In this document: positions 23,232 to 34,908 of the stretch, piece after piece
How the letters are laid out: each line of letters begins with the position of its first letter
Numbering within the stretch: position 1 is the stretch's first letter
Assembly: GCA_036244855.1 (NCBI GenBank)
Contig: BQKZ01000051.1
Location: 107,807-171,806, forward strand
Direction of reading: 5' to 3'
Length of the DNA: 64,000 bases
Origin: Temnopleurus reevesii
Taxonomy: Eukaryota > Echinodermata > Echinoidea > Temnopleuroida > Temnopleuridae
Translations under genes and position numbers: made by a program
The notes under the pieces: generated by a model
The model's input: the letters and a program-made list of their open reading frames with translations, nothing else
Told to the model about the DNA's origin: nothing
Database searches by the model: none

Positions 23232-23760
23232 AGGGATATATTTCAACTGAAAGGTGGCATCACTTTACTTTTTACACTTATTCATGCTATATTGTCAAGA
23301 GTAGTCCACTTTGTTTACCCATGCTGGTGTATTGACTTTATTCTACTTTAGTTAATCTTGGTGTACAAATGATTCAATAATTATGTATAAGTCGGGACTA
23401 GCTAATTCTATGGTAGTACTGTAGTTTTATAGTTCTTACACTTCTGTGGCCGTGTGCAATATGATTACCTCGTTGATGTTGAATTAAAACCTTGCTTGGT
23501 AGTTAATACTTTCATCGTACTTTGATTATATGATCACTTTCCAAACAATCATATGTTTGTTTGTTCGTTGTGTATAGTAGGGCTGTCCAGTTAGTGGTCA
23601 AAGTACTGTAAGTGCATTTTGATATATTCATTCGTCCTTTTCTGCAGCCTTTAACGGTCATTTTATCATTGTAATTGGTGCATTTGCGACACCGCAATAT
23701 TGATAATCGCAACAGCCCTGTCAATTTTGAGCCCAGAACTTCATCATTTTAAAACACCTG

Positions 23761-25849
23761 TCATGTCTTTAGTGGTGTCCAAATTTCAGCTTGCATCATT
23801 CGCAAGCTATCAGATTCCACCTGCCGAGTGTGTATACGTGTTCTAAGCATCCGCATAGCTGTGATGGTTAACGTCGAATTTTCTTCATTGTATACTTGGT
23901 ATGTAATACGTCACGCTTTTGAACTCTTGATTCAATTTTCTGCTATTGAAAAGAATCAAGATCGCCTCTTATAAAATGATTCAATTTAGATTTAATAATT
24001 GAGATATCATGATCGAAATATACTGAGCAGGACGATATAAGCATAATCGGAAAGCAAATGTGAACGTTGCTGAGACTTGTTAAGGACTACTCACAGAATG
24101 GATTCTCCTTACGTTGTAAATATTTTCCACCCCATGCGAACTTCAAAATGATGTATTTAGATTTATCATATTTTTGAAACTCAAAGAAACGGAAGTAATA
24201 AGGAAGAACACAAACAAAGGTCACGATAAATTTGTTCCTAGACGAATATTGGCGCCTCACCGAGCTAGTTCGTTGCTATACTCCTTAGAATTACCATGTA
24301 CTTTAATTTTTACTTGTACGTTAACATTTTTTTCGTGAGAATTATGGGAAAACAATTTAATCGCATGTGCTAGCATTACATAGGTTTTGCTGTGGAAGTG
24401 TGTTTCATGTAAGATTTTTTTTTTCTCTCTCTCTTTCGTAGTAAATACTATTTAAGCACCGTGGCTCAAGCAATGAATTTGTAAATTCAAGAACGAGGTC
24501 CGATGTGATAACTTGATGGGTCAACACAATCAAGGCGTATGGCAAGTTACTTTAATTTTATTTGGACTCTTGATCCTGAACATTAGACAAACACCCCCAG
24601 AGTGCATTACACATCCCCCTTCCAGTTGTCATTCTTGTTTACAAAGCACCCACCATCTTCAAACACCCACTTATAAACTCACATTATCGCAATAATCGTG
24701 TGTACCATAGACTCGCAGGAATGATGATATGCAGATGAATCAATACAGACACTGCACCTGACCAGTTCAAATGATTAAGCAGCACCTTTAAAGAAGACAA
24801 TGAAAAGCAGAGAGGTTGCCATGCTACCTCCCTTATTTTTTCAATCAGACCCTATATCTGCCGGTAAATGGCCGCCGCGTAATATAATGGCATTAATATG
24901 CTTATTATCCGGCATATCAGGTGTCTTTGAACGTTATCCCGCCTGGCGCACTGGGGTGATGATAATTGTTCCCCCGCTCGGTATCAATGGATGATGCGGT
25001 TCTGGTAAAATATTCACGGGGTCGCCGGGGACATTTTTGTTCGATCTACCACATTTTTGATATATTGCGAGAACAGTGGGGTTAGAAAATGGTCTAAAGA
25101 GACAAAAACCGGATGTTGCTTGGTAAAAGTGCCTCAGTTTAGCCATATTATATAATTTATTACTTGGTAAGAACATATTGAACCGGTTCATTTGCTCATT
25201 GTTTTGTAAGAGTAAGACATTTAACAGCTTTAACTGCGCGAGCCACTTTAGACCCGATATTGCAACCTCCAAGTATCGATCACAATGTCGTTTTAAATAA
25301 ATAAAGGCATATTAGAGGTCCAAAGATATCACTTTGAACCACAAAACGATTCAGATATAATCATGCAAGAAGTTCAAACCAATGTTCCAACTCATCAACT
25401 TTCTTTGGTTTTATGTCGAACCTTAAATTACTCCTTTTCCACTGGTAACACCACAAAATAGTCCATAATAGTAACATTAAATGCCGACCTTCATCGTTTC
25501 GCTTTCGTGCTCGACGTCTTAATGATCAGGTTTTGTTAACCTTTGAATTGTCTTCCGATTTATATACCCCTCTTAGATATCACTGAACATTTTAATCTAT
25601 AAGAGATCTGAAGCATTCGGGCGAATATACATGGGCATGTCGTGAAGGTCGAGAAGATGAGATATTTGAAACGAAGAAAGGACAAGAGAAAATCGATGAA
25701 AGACAGGAAGAGAGGCGGGAGAGATGAGAGGAAGTTTGAGAAACATTTGATCATTTATCTATGTATATTGAATCGACTTAATTGGGGCGTTGCAATACAG
25801 TAGCAATTGAACGCAAGTTGGGGGCGATTGGTATATAAGTGGCATTCAA
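23761..25849. other. No feature recognised
   Basis: Small frames at 24513-24695 and 24800-24994 (plus) and 24934-25272 (minus) lack recognisable domains. The stretch around 24.79-25.05 kb is richer in G+C than its flanks and remains unexplained. Confidence 0.4.
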
Positions 25850-25953
25850 AAGCATTGTTTCACGCGCGTCTTGTCAAACGCGCGTAAAACTGTAATTGAT
25901 TTGCAGTCGATTTGCGACCAATTACAACTTTGTATCAACACCCTTTTGAACGA
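25850..25953 (-). repeat. MITE-G fragment
   Basis: TTGTTTCACGCGCGTCTTGT, TGTAATTGATTTGCAGTC and the closing CAACACCC match, in the same order, the foldback arms at 29817-29948 and 30143-30288. Confidence 0.5.
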
Positions 25954-27031
25954 TAATATTTTGAACGATAATACCAGTATACAACAATAATTGTCGAAAA
26001 GGAGAAGCGCTTAATTTTCAATCTGGGTGGTGAGAAATTGTTTCAGTTAAAATGTCTTGACTATGCCGTGACTATTGATGAACTATTGTGTTTTTAGTAG
26101 ACTACGGTACATTGCTGGAAAGAGATGATACTTTTCATACATTTATATCTGATTTAATTGTGAAATCAGGATCAGCTTACCGTTCCATTGTTGTTTTTGT
26201 TATTATTTACTTTTATTTTTTTTATTTTTGTTTTGGCAAATGCAATAGGTTCCCCATCCAAGACTGGTACTGAAATGTTTCACATGTTTCATTGTTACAT
26301 TTTCTCATTTCGTATTGATTTTGTTCCCTTGCAGTTATGAGTTGCCTTTTGAATATGGGCATGCTGAGTCTCAGGAAACAGAATTCATGAAGTCCAGCCC
26401 GTACAGTTTAATCCTCTTGTTGCAACCAATTTGCATTCCCTTAAAAAAGAATATGATTCTCCTTGTACCCATTTCTTCTTATCCTAAAATGCTCGATTCA
26501 CTTCTTTAGTACATCTTTTTTTTTTATGTTTAATTTGCCTTGCAAATGTAATTTCCCATTTACGAACTGCATTTTGTTATTCGGTATAAACTTGACGATG
26601 TGTTCTAAACAACACTTTTCCTTCAAAAGGAAATAAAAAAAACATATATCTGTCCTTTTCAACCATTTCCTATCTAAAATGACTACCTTTACCAATGCTG
26701 ACGGAATCATATTGAAAAAAAATGTCATAGCGGCTGAACATTCATTTGTAATTTGGCACTTAGCAGTCAGGTAACAATATTCGATCACCCCTTGAGAGAA
26801 AACGCCATCCACTGTAACATAATTGAAAGAGCCTCCCCACATTTATGACTGATTTCCAAATCGATACAGTTTCCAATTTTTATCCGATCCGATTTCTCCG
26901 GCGGGAGATTATTTTCTATCCGTTATCGCGATAATTACTCTTTGCCGATATCGATCGCGCTTTGCGTATAGAAGTGACTGGAATACCTCAGGGTATTGAT
27001 CGATATCCAGCTGCATTTACGGGCAATCACT
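25954..27031. other. AT-rich DNA, no feature recognised
   Basis: A splice-acceptor-like pyrimidine tract ending TTCCCTTGCAG lies at about 26325-26335, followed by an open frame to 26509. No protein family is recognisable, so no exon is called. Confidence 0.4.
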
Positions 27032-27370
27032 TTGAATTTGAATGACTGGAATTGATTCGCGCGTTTTACTCTTGTCTGTCACCGTTTGAATGTTATACCT
27101 GATCGGAAAATGAATGGTTCACCAGACAAAGCGCGTTGTCAAAACGCAGGCTTTTAATGCCCTAAGCTAAAAATCGCTGCGAATTTGAATGAAATGAATT
27201 GATTCCCGCGTGTCATATTATATCTGATTCTGGTACGTGATCGAAGGATGAATGTGTTACCCATCCAAGCTTGCTGTCAAAACATAGACTTTGTTGAAAG
27301 CCACAAACTGCTGCGAATTTGAATGAATGCAATAGATTTCCGCGTATAAGTTTTGTCTTTCACTGTTTAA
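27032..27370. repeat. Degenerate tandem repeat, about three units of 135-150 bp
   Basis: GAATTTGAATGA followed by AATTGATT and CGCGT recurs at about 27033, 27180 and 27314. Each is followed by a TCTTGTCTGTCAC- or TTTTGTCTTTCAC-like word and a shared AAAACGCAG/AAAACATAG region. Units have diverged considerably. Confidence 0.6.
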
Positions 27371-27827
27371 ACGTTTTTCTTTTCAATTTCTAGTGCTGGT
27401 CGGAATAATAGGGCATTACTAAACAACATGAATAACAGTAGCAGCATTTAAGTACGTGTTATCAAGTCAAATTTTAACTTGTTATTTTTTTATTCAAATT
27501 TCAATATCTCTGTTTTCCAAAATTAGCCGTCTGATAATGATGTTTTAAAATTATTATTGTTGATTTTATCGATGTAATAAAAACGAAATGTTTATCTTGA
27601 TAATTGTTTAATGTTTTTATAATCTTCTAGCTAATTTATGTATTCTAATATATTTATATATTTTAGTTTAAGAGTTATTTTTCTTTTCTTTATATACTCT
27701 CTGTTTAATTTCCATTTTACAAATGTTTTAAGATTTATATTTATTGACCTGTTCTGCTCTTAATCTCTAATATATATGTATTTTTAATTTTAGTGTCATT
27801 TTACCTTGTATATTATGTTAATGGCAA
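27371..27827. other. Very AT-rich DNA, possibly a retroelement 3' region
   Basis: No coding sequence is seen; the position just upstream of a retroelement-like tail suggests untranslated LINE sequence. Confidence 0.3.
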
Positions 27828-27900
27828 GGCCAAAATGTAAACCAGACTTTGTATCTGCTTGAGTTTTTTACCGTGTTTTTAAATAAATCTATCTATCTAA
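27828..27900 (+). mobile_element. Non-LTR retroelement 3' tail
   Basis: GGCAAGGCCAAAATGTAAAC and TTTGTATCTGCTTGAG precede AAATAAATCTATCTATCTAA, a tail with an ATCT microsatellite. Such tails mark 3' ends of LINEs or their SINE partners. No reverse transcriptase sequence remains. Confidence 0.45.
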
Positions 27901-28190
27901 TCTTGAAATAATGCCTAAAGATTTAAATGCGTTGGGAAAAAAAAATTCTGTAGAAAAATGTATAAAAGGACATAATTATGAGCGAATGAAGTGGAGAACA
28001 TTAACCATGTCTTTCCGCCATTTACAATGGCGATTTTAACTCGACCACATGCATTTGAACCTGCCCCACATGAAGAGAAAAGTATTTGTATACACGGAAT
28101 ACATGTACAACCAATTTGGTTCTTGGTGAAATGATAAGAAGCCTTCAGAAAAGGAAAACATAGAAAGCTTCGAGATCAAACCCTCTTAAA

Positions 28191-28355
28191 GGTAGAATAC
28201 TTCTTTTTGTTTGTTTGTTTGTTTGTTTTATTTCCGTCATAAAAGATAACACAACAAATACAAAATAAAAAAGGAAAATATTCACAACATACAAAAGAAA
28301 GTAAAGATTATATATACATAATAAGATAATAACTTANTAGTTTTCTACCTTTAAG
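28191..28355. repeat. Retroelement-like insertion with (TTTG)n, contains single N
   Basis: Five TTTG units at 28207-28229 are followed by TTTATTTCCGTCATAAAAGA, which resembles the reversed 3' end of retroelements seen at about 29290 and 46855. Outside it, CTTAAAGGTAGAA and TTCTACCTTTAAG form an inverted pair. The N at 28337 is a contig join. Confidence 0.4.
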
Positions 28356-28979
28356 TTTATCTCCTGTAACATGAAGCCTACGCATTATAGTGTTACTCGA
28401 TTCCACGTTACCCGCCGTTTCACGAACGTCCACGATGGGTTTATTGAAAGTACGTAATTTACTATCCCCCTTAATTTACTCATTTGCTCCTATTACGCTT
28501 GATCGGCAAAGGAAAATATGATTTATAACTCCTAACAGCAGGATATTAACAATATTGACCAAGAGTGGCAGTATCCATGGATATTAATATGCATGCAGTG
28601 GTACGGAACATAGCACTTAGGATTATAATCTCTACTAATGACAATGTCCAATTTGATAAAACATACTGCGTACACACCTAATACTTTTATAACTTATCTG
28701 AATTCTTTCAAAAAGGTTTGCGGTTGCCCCATGTGGTGTAGCTCAAAAAGCTCAAAAAAAAAAACACGACGTTTGGAGCAGATTTAACTGACTCGTGTCC
28801 TCTTCATTATCTGAATTCATAGGTTTAATTAACAAGAAGTTAGTAAAGACATGTATTCTTCAAAATTTGTACACTTTTATTCAACCTAAAAAAAGACAGA
28901 AATTGAGGTTGAATCATTTACCTAAATGTGACTCACAACACTGTTATGTATAACATGCACTTCGAAAGATGGTGCAATA

Positions 28980-29165
28980 TTTACACGATATAAACTACGT
29001 CCGTAAAATTACGTCGAACGCCAATTCAATGCTCCATTGTAATTTCATTCAAATATGCATTGGCTTGTGATTGTTATGTCTGGACGGTTCAATACATGGC
29101 GGAGTGGATCTATTATATGACCATGCACTTTATTTTACGGAAATAATTTATTTCGTGTTTATTTT
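28980..29165 (+). repeat. MITE-D copy 4
   Basis: TTACACGATATAAACTACGT at the left, TTTTACGGAAATAATTTATT and CGTGTTTAT at the right. The core GCCAATTCAATGCTCCATTG is shared. The element is also present in the duplicate at 31022, so it predates the split of the two copies. Confidence 0.7.
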
Positions 29166-29180
29166 ACCTGTCAACACCTG

Positions 29181-29447
29181 TGCGGTGTTTCACCAAGATA
29201 AAAAAGACTTTACACACGATTTTATGTTCGACTGGTATCCTTTCTTGTGCGTATAATTCATAATAGTACGCGCATATAGCGCAAGAATTTGATTTGATTT
29301 GATTTTATTCGTCATAATGCAAGAAAAATACATTGACAAGGATATCCCATGAAAGCCGAAGGCTTATTTCCAATGGGGCCCAATTGATACCAGTCGATCT
29401 TAAAGTCGTGCGTAACTGAAAGAACGACTTGGTGAAGCACCGCCATA
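29181..29447 (+). repeat. MITE-C copy 3, absent from the duplicate
   Basis: TGCGGTGTTTCACCAAG and the inverted CTTGGTGAAGCACCGCCA are its ends. In the duplicate (about 31214) CAACACCTG runs directly into GAGCACAC, so this is a filled/empty pair. A short retroelement tail is nested inside. Confidence 0.8.
29290..29381 (-). mobile_element. 5'-truncated non-LTR retroelement end, nested in MITE-C
   Basis: On the minus strand it ends CGAATAAAATCAAATCAAAT, a typical LINE 3' terminus. It splits the MITE-C word GCAAGAATTGATACCAG, and AATT is present on both sides (29286-29289 and 29382-29385), consistent with a 4-bp target-site duplication. Confidence 0.65.
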
Positions 29448-29816
29448 GAGCACACTTTGGGCGTAACTTTAAATTTCATTAAGAATTATGTAATATTGTT
29501 CATTTTCCTCAATTTGAAACATCCTGCAAAATAGTAAACGGAGGAGGCAGTAGTGGGTCGAATCCATGCCATACAGGATAACTTCAGATCAAAGCAGACG
29601 ATTTACCGACTGAGCTGACTGTCTGCTCTTATTGAACGAGCTACGTAATGACATTAGAACTGTCGGGACACGCCCCCAAAAATGTACGTACGAAATACCG
29701 AACAAAGGTGCAATGTTGTACAGTTTGACATTATTAACTTGACAATGTATTATGTCACAGAAACAGTTTTGGTATATTTTTTGGATAATGCTGTTCAAAA
29801 TCTACGGTAATTTTGC

Positions 29817-29948
29817 AAAATGTAACGCACATTTTCATTCGAGCATGATGTGCGCTTCTAACAAGATGCGCATGAAAGAGTGACTTTGATTTGCACGTTC
29901 CGATCAACTGCAAGTTGCGATTCATTGCAACTTTTGAACAACACCCAC
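29817..29948 (+). repeat. MITE-G foldback arm, left
   Basis: TTTTGCAAAATGTAACGCAC, CTAACAAGATGCGCATGAAA, GCACGTTCCGATCAACTGCA and CAACTTTTGAACAACACC are matched in inverted order by 30143-30288. It is absent at the equivalent place in the duplicate. Confidence 0.65.
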
Positions 29949-30142
29949 TTAGTCGTCATCGCTTTTGCGCTGCGCGTTGCACGGCCTAGAACCAATCCCA
30001 CATCCGCGTAATCGCAAGATAGAACCCTCTGAATACTCCGCAGAATGTAACATCATACCTTGGAGGAAGATCATACATTTTGTTGTTCGATTTTCCACCA
30101 AAAGTACAATACATGTGTAATGCCGTATGTAATGCAGTTTAT

Positions 30143-30288
30143 CATGGAAGTGTTGTTCAAAAGTTGCAATTGATCGGAACGTGCTATTCGAAAAAAAATG
30201 TTTCATGCGCGTCTTGTTAGATAAGCGATCCGTCCGCAAATGGAAATGCGCGTTACAATTTGCAAAGTTGCAGTAGGTTTTCAGTCTA
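30143..30288 (-). repeat. MITE-G foldback arm, right
   Basis: Inverted partner of 29817-29948 (GTGTTGTTCAAAAGTTGCAA, GATCGGAACGTGC, TTCATGCGCGTCTTGTTAGA, AATTTGCAAAGTTGCAG). The ~195 bases between the arms are ordinary duplicate sequence, so either two solo copies inserted separately or an element captured host sequence. Confidence 0.65.
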
Positions 30289-30610
30289 CTAAAGTCCGAA
30301 GCTTATCTTAGTATCTTCGACGTACATGACCTTGCAACATGCTGCGACTTTACAGCATGATATCCCTTGATATGCAAATAAATATATCCCTTGAGAGAAT
30401 TGGCGGGTGCTTTGTAAGTACTATCCGTATTGAACCAGGTTAAACCAATTCAGGCCAGATATTATTTTCTCACAAATTCAATCAGTATTCCTTCCCTAAA
30501 TTGGCAACCCTGAAATTTTGAAATAGTGATTATTTTCAATAATCTGCGGCAAACGACAAACGGTAACACAATAGTGATAGGCTAATGGGTAATCAGCGCA
30601 CGCAATCGGA

Positions 30611-30611
30611 N
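30611..30611. other. Single-N contig join
   Basis: The end of copy 1 (CGCAATCGGA) is followed by the N and then by the beginning of copy 2. Confidence 0.8.
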
Positions 30612-30848
30612 TCCAATTTGATAAAACATACTGCGTACACACCTAATACTTTTATAACTTATCTGAATTCTTTCAAAAAGGTTTGCGGTTGCCCCATGTG
30701 GTGTAGGGTTATCTTTCAAGAAATAGTCCTGTAAGGGACTGAGCAAAAGCTCAAAAAGAAAAAAACACGACGTTCCGAGCAGATTTAACTGACTTGTCCT
30801 CTTTATTATCTGAATTCATATGCTTAATTAACAAGAAGTTACTAAACA

Positions 30849-30930
30849 GGCGCCAAAGGGGCAGGGGCGGCAAAATTAGTGCTCAGCCCCCCGGGGGCGC
30901 AAAGGGGGGGGAGCGCCAAATTTGAGCTGA
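30849..30930. repeat. G+C-rich insertion specific to duplicate copy 2
   Basis: AGGCGCCAAAGGGGCAGGGG, CCCCCCGGGGGCGCAAA and GCGCCAAATTTGAGCTGATG are absent from copy 1. GGGGCGC-AAA and GCGCCAAA words with GAGCT also occur at 20564-20590 and 20750-20775, so it may belong to a dispersed family. Confidence 0.45.
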
Positions 30931-31021
30931 TGACCTAGAATCACTTACCTAAAGGTGACTCACTACATAAACTATTTTCAACACTGTTTTATAATCCATG
31001 CACTTCGAAAGAGTGTGCAAC

Positions 31022-31198
31022 TATTACATGACATAGACTACTTCCGTAAAATTAAGCTTAACGCCGATTCAATGCTCCATTGTAACGTTATTCAACTAGG
31101 AACTGGCTTATGTCTGCAAGTGCCAATATATGAAGTACGGATCAAATATTTATGACCACGCACTTTATTTTACGGAAATAATTTATTACGTATTTATT
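31022..31198 (+). repeat. MITE-D copy 5 (duplicate of copy 4)
   Basis: CTACTTCCGTAAAATTAAGC, CGCCGATTCAATGCTCCATT and TTTTACGGAAATAATTTATT align with 28980-29165. Confidence 0.7.
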
Positions 31199-32039
31199 GC
31201 AGCTTTCAACACCTGGAGCACACTTTGGGTGTAATATTACATTTCATTCAGAACTCTGCAATATTGCTCCCTTTTCTTCATCGTGAAAGATGTTACAAAA
31301 CAATCGCTTTATTGTAGTGGAGACGATTTACCGACTGAGCTGTTTGCCTGCTTTTATTGTGTGAGCTGCGTTTTGACATTAGAAATGTCATTATACGCTC
31401 AGCAAAAGTGGTACATTACTGGTGCAAAGCATTGATGACAGGCGCAACATTTACTATTTTGCTGGCGTGAAGTTGGCATTGTGTTATGTCATAAAAACAG
31501 TGTTTGGTATCATTCAAACCCATCGCTCTTGCATGGCGAGTTGTACGCTTTAGAACCAACCAATCACGCATCTTCATAGGCGCAGGTTTTAACCCTCTGA
31601 GTACTCCGCAGAATGCAAAATCATACATGTTGTTGTTCAATTTTCACCAAAAAGGTACAACGTATGTATTATGCCGTATACCATGCACTTTTTGACTTGT
31701 ATTCCATTGTATTCCATGTCTAAGTTCGAAGCTTATTTAGTATCTTCGACGTACATGAACTTGCAACATGCTGCGATTTTACAGCATGATATCCCTTGGT
31801 ATGCAAATAGATATATCCCTTTAGAGAATTGGCGGGTGTTTTGTGAGTGCTATCAGTATTGAACCAGAATAAACCAATTCAGGCCAGATATTATTTTCTC
31901 ACAAATTCAATCAGTATTTCTTCCCTAAATTGGTAACCCTGACATTTTGAAATAGTGATTATTTTCAATAATCTGCGGCAAACGACAAACGGTAACACAA
32001 TAGTGATAGGCTAATGGGTAATCAGCGCACGCAATCGGA

Positions 32040-32344
32040 CATGTCACATTTTCTCACTCTTGTTTTCAATCCCAGTTACTGATTTAGCATCAAGTAAGGT
32101 ACTTGTATAACATTGATTGAAAATGCGGGTTGCACTTCTTTAAGAATGCATTTTTTTTTTGCACTTTAGCATTACACCAATATAGCAAAAACATGATACG
32201 ATCTGAAATTGCTTAATACAAATTGCATGTTCAATTTTGATTTACTAGTTTTGTTTCTAACAAATATCTTTATAGAGATGATAACGCTAGGAACTTTGGT
32301 TAGGCCTGCAGTTCCCATACATATGCGCGCATTTAGTTATATAG
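32040..32344. other. AT-rich DNA, no feature recognised
   Basis: No supported feature. Confidence 0.4.
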
Positions 32345-32619
32345 TAGATGCAATTAATATAGCGCACGTATCCACTCTGCTGAGTGCTCAAGGCGCTTTA
32401 CATTATTACCCTGGCTTTAGTCCGGCAGCCATCCGCGGCGCACTTGGCATTTCAAGGAATAAATATTCCTGCCAGGTACCCATTCACCTCACCTGGGTTG
32501 AGTGCAGCACAATGAGGAAGAATTTCTTGCTGAAGGAAACTGACGCCATGAGTAGGATTCGAACCTACGACCCTCTAGTTGAAAGGCGAGAGTCACGACC
32601 ATTATACCACGGCGCCTCC
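32345..32619 (-). mobile_element. SINE S1, full length, minus strand
   Basis: Read on the minus strand it starts GGAGGCGCCGTGGTATAATG. It has B box GGTTCGAATCCTACTCATGG, body TTCAGCAAGAAATTCTTCC, ACCTGGCAGGAATATTTATT and GCCAGGGTAATAATGTAAAG, and ends TATATTAATTGCATCT. Much of a 149-codon plus-strand frame here is antisense SINE. Confidence 0.85.
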
Positions 32620-34908
32620 ATCTTAAAGAACAGGGGCATGCAAGCTTTGAATCATTAACCATCTCCTACCGACGAACTTACAACAAACAAACACAAAAAA
32701 GGGGAAAGGGGAAGATCAACAAGTTGCGCTCTTTCTACCAAAGTTTGAAACACCTTACATTCTGACATGAGCGGTGGGGTTTTCGAACCCGGAAATGATC
32801 GCGTGGGCGGTGTATTCAAAGTGTCAGTGTTTATTCTTCAGCTGCATTTTAAACAAAATTTTACATTACTTTTGTTTTCTATACATATGGCATTTGCAAC
32901 CTTAAATGACATTTCTGAGAGCACAGAAATACCAAAAAGTCAAGTTTAAAAAATTCCCATATTTTTTCCAATACTCCCACATGAGAGGGAGAATATTGTA
33001 TATGATTTATACAAAACTCAAAAGGGCATAGTCCCTAACTCATTTTTAGAAAATACTTTCATGAAGGGGAAAAACGCTTATGAGTCCCTAGTTTATGAAT
33101 TGACTAGCTCGTAATTCCAAGAAAGAAAAGCAAAAGGAAGAAGTACGTTGCCATTTTTCGTAATGCATCTTAAAACAAAGAGGACATTTTAACATGGAAT
33201 TGCGATGTGTGAAATGTTCAAGTTTACTTGTGGTCAGCACTATTTCTCATTTTCATCATTGAGAAAGCGCGGGAAACATTCATCCCGCGCATGCGCACTC
33301 AATTGGCGGTTGCAGTGGGAAATCCCCCTTCGTAATGTGGTAACTGCTCTTCATGGGTACTTTGCCATCGAAAGGAAAATTGTTGCTCTAGCCCATTTCA
33401 ACCACATGCTCCAAATGTGCGACGACATTTCGGTGGGTATTAAAGCGGGCTAGAACGGCCATGTTGGACTCGTGGGAGTGATTTTGAGAGAATTAGTTCC
33501 AGATTATTTCACCCCGACATAGGAACTACCGACATCCGGTAAAGGACTGCATCAGCGTCGAAACGAAACCTCGTTTTGTTATCAGCTTAAGCAATCCAGA
33601 TTATCTGGCGTTTCAGCTATAAAAATGAGTCCTACTTCGAATCGTTATTACTCGTTTAAAGGCATTGCATAACATTATTATGTTTTAAAACAACCAATTG
33701 CCCAAATGCGTGCAGAAAACTTTAATGAATAAATAAAATGTACATAAATTGTCGGATTCTAAATGCTAGCTAGATGGTTAATGGATTACAAAAGCTAAGC
33801 TGTGAAAAATATTAGGTTCTAAAATCAACGTTAAGTGCTAAAATGGGTAAAAGTAAAATGTAACCTACAATATTTGTAATTCACATGTGTTCGTTGGCAA
33901 GGAACTGATATACATTTGATGTTGATAGTAAGCCGGCATATTCTACACACGTCGGGCTAATACGCTAATTAAATGTCCTGTGATGTGACAGCAGAACTAG
34001 GGGGCAAGATTGGAAAAGTTCCGCGTCGATCACTTGAAAAAAAAATCTGAATGTTCGAGCTATGCAAGGACAGCGATTTAAAAACATCAATTGCATGCTC
34101 TGAGACCTGAGATGTCAGAGTTAATTAATTGCCAGGGATTTAAAGATGTCGCCGGAAACTGGGTTAACTGATTTGTGTCAATATAGAAGTGACAAAAAGG
34201 CGGAGAAAAGTCAAACTTTATACAGCATCTGGCAGTTGAAGATTCAAATGTAGAGCGAGATATTTAGCGTAGTGACGGGCGCGTTTCAGAATCGCAATAT
34301 GATGCACATGTGCGGGGTGTGGTGTGCGTGGATGTGTATAAGTGTGTGCAAGAAAGGGTTAGTGACAGTTTCGTACTTTGATACATTTCAAGGGCAAATC
34401 AAAGTTTGCCTAATAATCTTAAAGCATGTCAAGATATGCATGACCCTCGTTAAAATGCCGACGCGAGAATGAAAAAATGGGCCTAATAAAGAAAGCTTCA
34501 AATATTTAACTTTTGAAGATGTGGTTTTCTTTTGCTATTTTTTCCATTGTGTCATTTTTCTTTTAATATGACTCAGCATTTTCTACCCTGACAAGCACTT
34601 CGAAATAACGTATCTTCTCCTAAGATTATAATATCGTGCCTATTCCGTCTGAAATGAAAAGGTTTATTACCCTCGACCTATTTTGTTCAGTTAACGTTTC
34701 GAGTACCAAATTCTTTAATTCCCGGAGACTTTGCACAGGGTCTACCCGCTTACAGTAGTCAAAGGGAAAACCGGTTTATTATCGTTACTCAATAATGAAA
34801 CTTCTTAATTTGAGTGAAAGTGAATAGGACTGTTGTAGGAGTGCTAGCGTGTTGTAACCCAAATCTGATGTTTTTAGTTGTATGTCATCAACTAGAAAAT
34901 GGTGTATC
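32620..34908. other. No feature recognised
   Basis: A patch at about 33250-33480 is richer in CpG (CCCGCGCATGCGCACTC) than its flanks and could be regulatory, but no exon or promoter can be supported. Confidence 0.4.

Larger units (their letters stand above)
22227..23760. repeat. Direct duplication, copy 2 (1.53 kb)
   Basis: Partner of 20352-22225. It lacks the two SINE insertions of copy 1 but contains a different short insertion inside MITE-H. Reciprocal insertions fit two alleles better than a simple recent tandem duplication. Confidence 0.9.
28647..30610. repeat. Direct duplication, copy 1 (1.96 kb)
   Basis: It begins TCCAATTTGATAAAACATAC and ends CAGCGCACGCAATCGGA. Both ends recur in 30612-32039. 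The first ~90 and last ~200 bases are almost identical between copies, while the middle is clearly more diverged and differs by several insertions. Copy 1 has MITE-C with a nested retroelement and two MITE-G arms. Confidence 0.9.
30612..32039. repeat. Direct duplication, copy 2 (1.43 kb)
   Basis: Partner of 28647-30610. It lacks MITE-C and both MITE-G arms but has its own G+C-rich insertion near 30849-30930. Plus- and minus-strand frames here show no recognisable domain. Confidence 0.9.

Noticed and set aside
26315..26509. Exon after the acceptor-like TTCCCTTGCAG
   Set aside because: The acceptor looks good, but the frame has no recognisable family, no donor was identified and the second half is low in coding character.
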